Part shown: positions 7,975 through 17,265 of the stretch, one piece after another | Layout: every line of letters starts with the position of its first letter | How positions within the stretch are numbered: the first letter of the stretch is position 1 | NCBI GenBank assembly: GCA_900318865.1 | Contig: ONMF01000005.1 | Location: 1-64,000, forward strand | Reading direction: 5' to 3' | Length of the DNA stretch: 64,000 bases | Source of the DNA: an uncultured Prevotellaceae bacterium | GTDB lineage: Bacteria > Bacteroidota > Bacteroidia > Bacteroidales > Muribaculaceae | Notes under the pieces: generated by a model | The model's input: the letters and a program-made list of their open reading frames with translations, nothing else | Told to the model about the DNA's origin: nothing | Database searches by the model: none | Translations under genes and position numbers: made by a program

Positions 7975-9438
7975 ATGACCGTAAAAGAACTGAAACCAAC
8001 TCAAGTGTGGCAAATCTTCGACAAGATTACCCAGGTGCCCCGCCCGTCGGGCAAACTCGAAAAAATCCGTGAATGGCTCGTCAATTTCGCCAAAGAGCAT
8101 GGCCTGGAATACAAAGTGGACCAGGTGGGCAACGTGGCGATGTTCCGTCCCGCAGCTCCGGGCATGGAGAACGTGCCGGGCATCGTGCTGCAAGGGCACA
8201 TGGACATGGTGGCCGAAAAGGGTGCCGGCTCCAACCACAACTTCGACACCGACCCCATCGAGACCATCGTCGAAGGGGAATGGGTGCGCGCCAACAACAC
8301 CACCCTGGGTGCCGACGACGGCATGGGGCTGGCCATCGCACTGGCTGCCATCACCGACCCCGACCTCAAGGCCGGACCGCTCGAGGCACTGGCCACCGTC
8401 GACGAGGAGACCGGACTCACCGGAGCCAGCAACATCCAGGCCGACATGCTGCAAGGTAAATACCTGCTCAACCTCGACAGCGAGGACGACGGAGTGATCA
8501 CCATCGGGTGCGCCGGCGGACTGGTGACGCTCGCCAAGTGGAATTATAAAGAAGAGAAAGCACCCGCTGGACTCAACTGGTTCTGCCTCAGTCTGAGCCA
8601 CCTGCACGGCGGCCACTCGGGAACCGACATCAACATCGGCTATGCCAACGCCACCAAGCTCATCGCACGCCTGCTGTGCTCACTGCGCCGCAAGGCCGAT
8701 TATAAGCTGGCCCAAATCGACGCTGGCAACCTGCACAACGCCATCGCACACGCCGCCCATGCCATCGTGGGTGTCAAGCCCGAGGACAAGGAGACGCTGA
8801 GCGTGGTGCTCAACGAGTTCATCGCTGAGGTGAAAAACGAGTACAAGCACACCGAGCTCAATATGGAAATCGGGTGCGAGAGCGTCGTAGAACCGGCCAC
8901 CATCATCGACGACGACACCGCACGCCGCGTCATCACCGCCGCCTTCGTGGCACCCAACGGCGTGTACTCCATGAGCAAGGAAATCGAGGGACTGGTCGAG
9001 ACTTCGACTAACCTGGCCAGCGTGAAAATGCGCCCGGGATGCAAGCTGGTCATCGAGGCCTTCTCGCGCTCGGCGGTCGAGAGCCGCAAGTACGAGCTGG
9101 TGAACCAGATAGCCGGTATCTTCGACCTGGCCGGCGCCGACGAAATCATTCATGAGGGTGGATACCAGGGCTGGGAGCCACGCCAGGACAGCCACATCCT
9201 GCACATCGCCATCGACCAGTGGGAGGCTCTCTACGGCGTGAAGCCCAAAGTGGAGGCCATCCACGCCGGACTGGAGTGCGGACTCTTCCTCCAGGCCGCT
9301 CCCCACATGGACATGATTTCCTACGGGCCCACCCTGCAGGACGTGCACTCGCCGCAAGAGCGCTGCCACATCCCCGCCGTGCAGAAGGGCTGGGACTTCA
9401 CCATCGCCATCATCAAGGCCGTGGCCGCAGGAAAATAA
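7975..9438 (+). CDS. pepD: Aminoacyl-histidine dipeptidase (PepD/PepV-like, M20 family)
   Basis: Protein of 487 aa with M20 metallopeptidase motifs: GHMDMV (74-79, metal ligand His75, Asp77 beside it), GADDGMG (112-118, bridging Asp), DEETG (143-147, catalytic Glu pair) and HAGLECGLF near the C-terminus with the last metal ligand. A lid domain occupies the middle. It hydrolyses Xaa-His and other dipeptides in the cytoplasm; no signal peptide is present. It is monocistronic and ends at a strong GC-rich dyad. Confidence 0.95.
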   Translation: MTVKELKPTQVWQIFDKITQVPRPSGKLEKIREWLVNFAKEHGLEYKVDQVGNVAMFRPAAPGMENVPGIVLQGHMDMVAEKGAGSNHNFDTDPIETIVEGEWVRANNTTLGADDGMGLAIALAAITDPDLKAGPLEALATVDEETGLTGASNIQADMLQGKYLLNLDSEDDGVITIGCAGGLVTLAKWNYKEEKAPAGLNWFCLSLSHLHGGHSGTDINIGYANATKLIARLLCSLRRKADYKLAQIDAGNLHNAIAHAAHAIVGVKPEDKETLSVVLNEFIAEVKNEYKHTELNMEIGCESVVEPATIIDDDTARRVITAAFVAPNGVYSMSKEIEGLVETSTNLASVKMRPGCKLVIEAFSRSAVESRKYELVNQIAGIFDLAGADEIIHEGGYQGWEPRQDSHILHIAIDQWEALYGVKPKVEAIHAGLECGLFLQAAPHMDMISYGPTLQDVHSPQERCHIPAVQKGWDFTIAIIKAVAAGK

Positions 9439-9468
9439 TCGGCAGCAGGCCATAGCCCCATCGTAACC

Positions 9469-9507
9469 GGCGGCGCGCCACACCCCATCACAGGCTGGCG
9501 CGCCGCC
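9469..9507 (+). terminator. GC-rich hairpin after pepD
   Basis: GGCGGCGCGCCA (9469-9480) pairs perfectly with TGGCGCGCCGCC (9496-9507) around a 15-nt loop. The downstream tract is only TTCGTT, so it is a weak classical terminator but a very stable structure. Confidence 0.65.
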
Positions 9508-9581
9508 TTCGTTCACACTCAGCGGATGAATTGGCGGCGGCGCAGGCTGTGTCACGGGCGGCCTGAAAAGGCAGCACGGGC

Positions 9582-9795
9582 AGTTCTCCCCCTAAGATAG
9601 ACCAATGGAGCGAGCCGAATGCAGAGGACGAACTTGTTCGGACTTTGCTGAGGCGAAGCCCATTGACGCCGAAGGAGCGAGTGGCCCGCAGGGCCGAGGG
9701 AGTGTGTCCATCCGGCGACAAAGCCACCATGCAGGGATCACACACTCCTCAGTCACTTCGTGACAGCTCCCCTAACTTAGGGGAGCAGCTCTGGC
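9582..9795. repeat. Non-coding dyad-rich element, MITE- or REP-like
   Basis: About 214 bp of intergenic DNA. The ends, AGTTCTCCCCCTAAG and (reverse complement of the right end) AGCTGCTCCCCTAAG, match at 11 of 15 positions as an inverted pair. Inside lie GAGGGAGTGTGT (9696-9707) facing ACACACTCCTC (9740-9750), GTCAC-TTC-GTGAC (9752-9764) and a perfect 10-bp stem GCTCCCCTAA-C-TTAGGGGAGC (9766-9786). Comparable CTCCCCTAAnTTAGGGGAG motifs recur in gut-bacterial genomes as far as I recall. Only one copy is visible here. Confidence 0.55.
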
Positions 9796-9854
9796 GGCAC
9801 ACACGCTCACACAAAAAACAGAGAAAACACTCTCTAAAAAAATCGGTTTTTTCT

Positions 9855-9885
9855 TTTGCGTTTTGCCATTTTATTTCTATATTTG
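9855..9885 (+). promoter_or_regulatory. Promoter of the secreted SusE/F-like protein gene
   Basis: TTTG at 9855-9858, 19-nt spacer, then TATATTTG at 9878-9885: an exact match to the Bacteroidetes housekeeping consensus. The start codon is 52 nt downstream. Confidence 0.8.
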
Positions 9886-9937
9886 TGCTTGTATTGATAT
9901 AAACCTTATTTATTAACCATTAAACAAACTAAAAGCA

Positions 9938-12313
9938 ATGAAGAAATCGTTACTTTTTGCCGGGTTTGCAGCCTTGGCCCTCATGGCCGGTGCGCAGAAC
10001 CCGTTTGCTTACAACATCAGCAGCGAGGCAGTCGCGGCCGATGCTACCGAGATGACATTGCACTACACGCTCAATGCCGACGCTGTGAACGTGGGTGTCA
10101 CGTTCTATGCCGACGGTGAGGAAGTGTCGAAAGTGGCCATCAACGGCGAGAACACCAAGGGCGAGCACAGCACCACCGTGTCGCTCGAAGGCCTGCCCAC
10201 GGGCAAGGAAATCACCTGGGCCGTCTTCGCCGAGGGACAAGCGCTGGAAGCACCCACCGCATTGGCTGATGTAAAGAATCCCGCAGGAAGTTCTCTGGCC
10301 GTTTGGGGACCCTATGCGTTGGCTGTCGACAACAATCCCGAGAGCAAGCACTTCGGCCGCATTCTCTACACCGAGAGCCACGCTGGTGTGCTGGGCAACA
10401 ACAATTACACCAGCGTTGCCGACGGCGTGGGGCTGGGTGTCTACGAGCTCGACCCGCAGCTCAACCTCGTGAAGAACGCTGCCGGCACCTACGGCTACAA
10501 CGGCGGCCTTTCGTGGGAAAAGAAAAAATACGTGAGCTATGAGGTTGATGCAGGCGACTCGTGGATTTATGGACCCAAACGCGTGAAAATCAGCAAGGAT
10601 GGTCGCATCTTTGTGTCGGTTGCCGATATGGACAACTGCCCCATCTATGAGATGAATCCCGACAACCTGAACGAGTGGACACCCGTCTTCAGTGGCCAAT
10701 ACCAGAACTTCGAAGACGGCACACGCTGGTTTGCCAACGCAGACGGCGAAAAACTGGCGGCTGCTTGCCACGCATTCGACGTCACCGGCGAAGGCGACAA
10801 CCTGAAACTCGTTGTTCACTCGCACGACATCGGCTACAGCTTTGCCACCCCGCACAACCACGTCACCGAGTTCGCACTGGGAAGCGCCAAGAGCATCAGT
10901 GCTCCCGGCACCACGATTGCAGGCCTGGAAGGCAGCTACGTGATGAACCCCATCATGACCAACCTTGCCTATGGCAAAGACGGTGACATCTGGCTCTTCC
11001 AAGACCGCGGACAGGACGACGTTCCCGTCATGGTTCATGTGAACGACGCCGCCGACACAGAGCCCTATGAGAAGTACTTCTCCGACTTCGGCTATCGCAC
11101 CAATGGCGCCGCCATTGCTTTCAGCCCCGACTTCTCGTTGATGGCCTTCGGCCTGGCAAGCCACATCTATGTGTACAAGGTGACCGACACCAATGCCGAG
11201 GGTGCGCCCCGCAAGGCTCCCGCCACCATCGAACCCGGAAACGTGGTCCTCTCCGATGTCATTGACCTCACCGGTTATCGCAACAACAATGCCATCGCAT
11301 TCGACATGGCCGGCAACCTCTACACCTGCGCCAACACCAACGAGCGCGTCGGCTTCATCGCGCTGCCGCGCGAGGAGCCCGTTTGCGAGGTTCCTGCCCG
11401 CGCCGAGTTCGCTTTCACGCTCGGAGAGGTTGTTGAACCTATCTCGAACCTGAGTATTGTCGGTTCGTTCCAGACCCCCGAAACCTGGAACACCAATGAT
11501 GCCGTTGAGATGGCTATGACCGACAACAACGTGTTCGAGGCCGAAGTGGAATTCCCCGCCAGCACCGAGTTCAAACTCATCGAGAAGTTCGATACCCACA
11601 TCAACTGGTATGGTGGCGCAGCCGAAAGCAATCAATTCTGGATTTCGCCCGAAATGATTGAGAATGGCACCGAAATCGACCTCGTGGATGGTTCCAACTT
11701 CCTGATTGACGAGGCCGGAACCTACATCATCAGCGTGGATGCCAACACCCGCAAGATGACCGTCACCGCCAAGCCCATCGAGGCCAAGTACTTTGTGGCC
11801 GGCGGATTCAACGGATGGAGCAACTCGGAGAACGAGCTGGAGGCTCAAGAAGATGTCTACACCGCCACTATCGACGTTGTGGGTGAAGACGAGGAAAGCC
11901 GCTTGTTCAAGATTGTACGCGTCGACAATGCCACCACTTGGTTCGGTGGCGCCGACGACAACAACCAAGGTAAATTCATTGTCACCGAAGAACTCCTTGG
12001 CAAGGAAATCACGCTGCTTGAGGGTGCCGGTGAGAACCTCCTGCTGCCCGCTGCCGGTAACTACACATTCAACCTCACCGTGGCCGACGCTGCCGCTCCC
12101 GCCGGAATGGCACGGGCCGAAGGCCAGGCATTCAAACTCGTTGTGGTGAAGAACGACGTCACCGGTGTCGAGGCCATCAACGCCGAGGACATCGCCGCTG
12201 TGAAGTACGTCAACATGGCCGGACAGGTGAGCGACGCTCCCTTCCAGGGCGTGAACGTGAAGGTCATCACCCTGACCAACGGCAAGACCCGCACCGTGAA
12301 AGTGGTGAAATAA
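9938..12313 (+). CDS. Large secreted protein with tandem SusE/SusF-like domains and a C-terminal sorting-like tail
   Basis: Protein of 791 aa starting MKKSLLFAGFAALALMAGAQ (signal peptide). Residues about 110-490 contain propeller-like stretches such as DGRIFVSVADMDNCPIYEMNP and NLYTCANTNERVGFIALP. Two related modules follow (about 500-610 and 620-735). Each holds a hydrophobic strand, WYGG or WFGG, and a GTYIISVD / GNYTFNLTVAD ending like starch-binding SusE/SusF folds. The last 45 residues (AAVKYVNMAGQVSDAPFQG ... TVKVVK) resemble a type A T9SS sorting domain and closely match the tail of the protein at 58136. Probably surface-located and glycan-related; this is an inference. Confidence 0.75.
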   Translation: MKKSLLFAGFAALALMAGAQNPFAYNISSEAVAADATEMTLHYTLNADAVNVGVTFYADGEEVSKVAINGENTKGEHSTTVSLEGLPTGKEITWAVFAEGQALEAPTALADVKNPAGSSLAVWGPYALAVDNNPESKHFGRILYTESHAGVLGNNNYTSVADGVGLGVYELDPQLNLVKNAAGTYGYNGGLSWEKKKYVSYEVDAGDSWIYGPKRVKISKDGRIFVSVADMDNCPIYEMNPDNLNEWTPVFSGQYQNFEDGTRWFANADGEKLAAACHAFDVTGEGDNLKLVVHSHDIGYSFATPHNHVTEFALGSAKSISAPGTTIAGLEGSYVMNPIMTNLAYGKDGDIWLFQDRGQDDVPVMVHVNDAADTEPYEKYFSDFGYRTNGAAIAFSPDFSLMAFGLASHIYVYKVTDTNAEGAPRKAPATIEPGNVVLSDVIDLTGYRNNNAIAFDMAGNLYTCANTNERVGFIALPREEPVCEVPARAEFAFTLGEVVEPISNLSIVGSFQTPETWNTNDAVEMAMTDNNVFEAEVEFPASTEFKLIEKFDTHINWYGGAAESNQFWISPEMIENGTEIDLVDGSNFLIDEAGTYIISVDANTRKMTVTAKPIEAKYFVAGGFNGWSNSENELEAQEDVYTATIDVVGEDEESRLFKIVRVDNATTWFGGADDNNQGKFIVTEELLGKEITLLEGAGENLLLPAAGNYTFNLTVADAAAPAGMARAEGQAFKLVVVKNDVTGVEAINAEDIAAVKYVNMAGQVSDAPFQGVNVKVITLTNGKTRTVKVVK

Positions 12314-12337
12314 ACCATCTGTCACACATATCCCTAC

Positions 12338-12369
12338 AAAAAGGCGGAGCCACATGGCTTCGCCTTTTT
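12338..12369 (+). terminator. Rho-independent terminator
   Basis: AAAAAGGCGGAGCC-acat-GGCTTCGCCTTTTT over 12338-12369, a 14-bp stem ending in T5. It closes the preceding gene. Confidence 0.9.
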
Positions 12370-12451
12370 CATCTTTCCCCTTTATTGGAAAGCCCTCATG
12401 CCATTGTCCCCCTCCCCTATGATGTGGGAAAAGCTACGGCCAGGGGTAACC

Positions 12452-12555
12452 GTGCATCGAAGATGCACAAGCCGACAGAGCCCCAGGTTTCGGCGCATAG
12501 ATGCGCCAAACCTGGGGAAAACAGCGACAATGCCAGTGTTCCTCGAAGAGGCACA
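12452..12555. repeat. REP/BIME-like array of three hairpins
   Basis: Three dyads in about 100 bp: GTGCATC-gaa-GATGCAC (12452-12468); a 17-bp stem with a single bulge, CCCCAGGTTT c GGCGCAT / ATGCGCC AAACCTGGGG (12481-12517); and TGTtCCTC-gaa-GAGGcACA (12537-12555). The outer two share the same GAA loop and a trailing AA, giving a symmetric layout around the long central hairpin. No frame in it looks coding. Confidence 0.6.
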
Positions 12556-12625
12556 ACCATACCCTGCATGGCTGCCAGCGTCGCCTTGTGGAATGCCGTG
12601 CCCGGGCGCTGAATTTCATTCTTTA

Positions 12626-12656
12626 TTGCCGCTTTAGCAAATAATTATTATCTTTG
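12626..12656 (+). promoter_or_regulatory. Promoter of glnS
   Basis: TTG at 12626-12628, 20-nt spacer, TATCTTTG at 12649-12656. The start codon is 33 nt downstream. Confidence 0.8.
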
Positions 12657-12689
12657 CACTTTGGTTTTATAAAACTCAGTATTATTTCT

Positions 12690-14411
<1,722 letters not shown>

Positions 14412-14483
14412 CAGCCGGCAACTGTTTTCCGAAAACATTTAAGCCTCGAACCCTCGTAAAGTGAGGTTTTGTGAGGTGAATTA

Positions 14484-14516
14484 TTTGGCGTTTTGGTGGC
14501 AAATGGAGTAATTTTG
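14484..14516 (+). promoter_or_regulatory. Promoter of the GH16 gene
   Basis: TTTG at 14484-14487, 21-nt spacer, TAATTTTG at 14509-14516. The start codon is 24 nt downstream. Confidence 0.75.
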
Positions 14517-14540
14517 CCACCAAAACTAATCTATAGAGCA

Positions 14541-16271
14541 ATGACTATCGCTAAACGAAACATCCTGGCCCTGCTCACGCTGGCCGCCGGCACCATGACG
14601 CTGCAGGCCGCGGCACCCTCACTCGACAGTTATCGACTGGTGTGGAGCGACGAGTTCGAGGGCACCACGCTCGACCCTTCCATCTGGAACATCGAAGTGA
14701 ACGGCAACGGAGGCGGAAACAACGAGTTGCAATACTACGCCGCCGAGAACGTGAGCGTGGCCGACGGATGCCTGGTGCTCACCGCACGCAAGGAGAACAA
14801 AAACGGCCGGGCTTTCACCTCGGGGCGCGTCAACACACTGGGCAAGGCGGCTTTCATGCACGGCCGCATCGACGCGCGCCTGAAGATGCCGCGCACCGCC
14901 AACGGCTTGTGGCCGGCATTCTGGCTCATGGGAAATGACATGAGCACCGGCACCGGATGGCCATACTGCGGGGAAATCGACGTGATGGAGGCCGGCAACG
15001 TCAACGGCATCAACCGCGGCACGCAGGACCGCTACATGGGCGGCGCCCTGCACTGGGGCCCGTATGTGGGCGGCGGACACCCCATGTACGCCACCGACCT
15101 CACCGCCACCTACAGCCTGCAGGACGACTTCCACCTGTTCTCGCTCGTGTGGGACGACTATAAAATAGAGATGTACCTCGACCTGGACCGCAACCCCAAC
15201 GCTGCGCCCTATTTCCGCATGAGCATCAACGACAAGTCGAGCGAGAACTCACCGGGACGCTACTTCCACAAGCAGTTCTTCATCTTGTTCAACGTGGCAA
15301 TCGGAGGCAACTACACGGGCATCTATAACACCAACGGCATCACGGCCCTGGCACAAGAAGAGCGCGCCATGCTGGTGGACTATGTGCGCGTCTACCAGCG
15401 GCCGGGTCGCGAGGACTACACCTTTCCGGGTAGCTCGGCAATCGATCCAGGGCCATCGACCGAAATAGACGACAAGACCGAATTGGGCCAATACGGCACG
15501 TTCTCGCTCGCCGAAGACAACAAGCCCACCTTCACGGCCAGCAAGGGCAAGGACTATGTGATTATCGACGCCGACGAGCAGTTTCGCCGGCAAGTGGAAC
15601 CGCTCACCATTGCCGACTACACTCCGGGCGGCAACAACAAGTCGCGCCTGCAAGTGTGGAACAGCTCCTACACCACCGGCTCCACCGAGGGCCTTAACTC
15701 GATGGGCAACGAAGAACCCTGGCGCCGTTTTTTCGTCAACAGCACACAAGGCTCCACACTGAGCTACCGTGAGTTTCTCACCGGCACCGGCAAGGACTTG
15801 TCGATGCTCAACGATGAGTACTACCTGCACATTGCCTTTCGCGGCAACGACCCCGACAGCCACACCACTCATGCCATCCGCATCGGCAGCGCGTCGTTCT
15901 GCATCGGCAACGTGGCATTCGACGACAATGGCACGCCGCTTCCCATCATGGGTGATTTTCCGCGCGACGGGCGCTGGACGTCGTTCGACATCCCTTATTC
16001 CGAGATTCTGAAACTCGACCCCCAGCCGTTCGTCGACCCCAAAGTAATCAAGGGCGATGTGGTGACCATCATGAGCGGCAATGAATGGGGCGCACAACTC
16101 AACTACGATGCCATCTTTTTCTACCGGCCCAATTTGTCGGGTGTGACGACAGTCCGTGCCGACAAGCCGGCGGGCCAGGACCTGCCGCCGTGCGACCTGC
16201 TGGGTCGTCCCGTGGGCCCCGATTACCGTGGCATCGTCATCAAGGACGGGAAAAAATTCTTGATTCAGTAA
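14541..16271 (+). CDS. Secreted GH16 beta-glucanase (laminarinase/lichenase type)
   Basis: Start at 14541 (MTIAKRNILALLTLAAGTMT, signal peptide) because an earlier in-frame ATG lies upstream of the -7 element. The product is 576 aa. The GH16 catalytic domain spans about 30-300 with active-site signature EIDVME (145-150: nucleophile Glu145, acid/base Glu150) after LWPAFWLMG. A second, mostly beta domain (about 330-535) has no family I can name. The C-terminus (CDLLGRPVGPDYRG, then GKKFLIQ) looks like a type A T9SS sorting domain. It would cleave beta-1,3 or beta-1,3/1,4 glucans outside the cell. No SusCD pair adjoins it. Confidence 0.92.
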   Translation: MTIAKRNILALLTLAAGTMTLQAAAPSLDSYRLVWSDEFEGTTLDPSIWNIEVNGNGGGNNELQYYAAENVSVADGCLVLTARKENKNGRAFTSGRVNTLGKAAFMHGRIDARLKMPRTANGLWPAFWLMGNDMSTGTGWPYCGEIDVMEAGNVNGINRGTQDRYMGGALHWGPYVGGGHPMYATDLTATYSLQDDFHLFSLVWDDYKIEMYLDLDRNPNAAPYFRMSINDKSSENSPGRYFHKQFFILFNVAIGGNYTGIYNTNGITALAQEERAMLVDYVRVYQRPGREDYTFPGSSAIDPGPSTEIDDKTELGQYGTFSLAEDNKPTFTASKGKDYVIIDADEQFRRQVEPLTIADYTPGGNNKSRLQVWNSSYTTGSTEGLNSMGNEEPWRRFFVNSTQGSTLSYREFLTGTGKDLSMLNDEYYLHIAFRGNDPDSHTTHAIRIGSASFCIGNVAFDDNGTPLPIMGDFPRDGRWTSFDIPYSEILKLDPQPFVDPKVIKGDVVTIMSGNEWGAQLNYDAIFFYRPNLSGVTTVRADKPAGQDLPPCDLLGRPVGPDYRGIVIKDGKKFLIQ

Positions 16272-16292
16272 GTAAGAGCCGGGCAAGGATTA

Positions 16293-17261
16293 TCACAAAT
16301 CCATACTTAACGAGCCTGTGAAGTGCAGACCACGCAGAAATTCGTCGGCACTCATGGGCTTTTTTCCTGCCGGCTGCAGCCGAGTTATCTCCACGGCACC
16401 GTCGCCACAGTTCACCAGCATCCGCCGGCCCTCAATCATCACGCGGCCGGGCGTGCCGCAAGCCGCCTGAGGTTCGGCGGTGGCCAGGATTTTGAGCTGC
16501 CACCGGCCGCCGGCCTCGTCGGCCATGACGGTCCATGCCGCAGGATAAGGCGACAAACCGCGTATGTGGTTATACACGCGCTCGGCAGGCCACGTCCAGT
16601 GAATCTGGCAAGTGTCTTTAAAAATCTTGGGCGCGGGCGTGGGCTCCTGCCCGGCAGTGAGCAGTTGCTCTTGCGCAACGGGGTGAACCGTGCCGGCAAG
16701 GATGGCCTCCACCGTGTGCATCACCATGTCGGCCCCGAGCAGCATCAGTTTGTCGTGCACCACGCCCACATTGTCGGTACGACCTATCGCGATATCGCGC
16801 TGCTCGATGATGTCGCCGGTGTCAATCTCGTGCTTCAGGAAGAAGGTGGTGACACCCGTGCGGGTGTCGCCGTTCATCACCGCCCAGTTGATGGGCGCTG
16901 CCCCGCGGTATTTGGGCAGCAACGAAGCGTGCAGATTGAAAGTGCCCATGGGCGGCATGGCCCACACCACCTCGGGCAACATTCGGAAGGCGATGATGAT
17001 TTGCAGGTGGGCCTTCAGCGAGCGCAATTCGTCCACAAACGCCTCATCCTTGAGGCGCACAGGCTGCAACACGCGCAGTCCATGCTCCACGGCATAGCGC
17101 TTCACGTCGCTCTGCAGCAGGTGGTGCCCGCGCCCGGCGGGCTTGTCGGGCATGGTGACCACGCCCACGATGTTATATCCGCCCTCAACAAGGCGCTTGA
17201 GACTCTCCACGGCAAACTCGGGAGTGCCAAAAAACACAATTCTCAAATCTTTTTTGTCCAT
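16293..17261 (-). CDS. fmt: Methionyl-tRNA formyltransferase
   Basis: Start at 17261 (MDKKDLRIVFFGTPEFA), overlapping no other gene; the ClC stop lies at 17266, only 4 nt upstream. The product is 322 aa: an N-terminal formyltransferase domain with FNLHASLLPKYRGAAPI, the folate/catalytic loop (Asn, His and the SLLP motif), and a C-terminal tRNA-binding beta-barrel. It formylates initiator Met-tRNA. Last gene of the tsaC, sugar transferase, ClC, fmt operon. Confidence 0.97.
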   Translation of the reverse strand: MDKKDLRIVFFGTPEFAVESLKRLVEGGYNIVGVVTMPDKPAGRGHHLLQSDVKRYAVEHGLRVLQPVRLKDEAFVDELRSLKAHLQIIIAFRMLPEVVWAMPPMGTFNLHASLLPKYRGAAPINWAVMNGDTRTGVTTFFLKHEIDTGDIIEQRDIAIGRTDNVGVVHDKLMLLGADMVMHTVEAILAGTVHPVAQEQLLTAGQEPTPAPKIFKDTCQIHWTWPAERVYNHIRGLSPYPAAWTVMADEAGGRWQLKILATAEPQAACGTPGRVMIEGRRMLVNCGDGAVEITRLQPAGKKPMSADEFLRGLHFTGSLSMDL

Positions 17262-17265
17262 CGGC

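Noticed and set aside
9950..12355. 801-codon open frame on the minus strand opposite the secreted SusE/F-like gene
   Set aside because: It is a mirror of the real gene's codon structure in GC-rich DNA. The plus-strand frame has a promoter, signal peptide, recognisable modules and a terminator; the minus frame has none.
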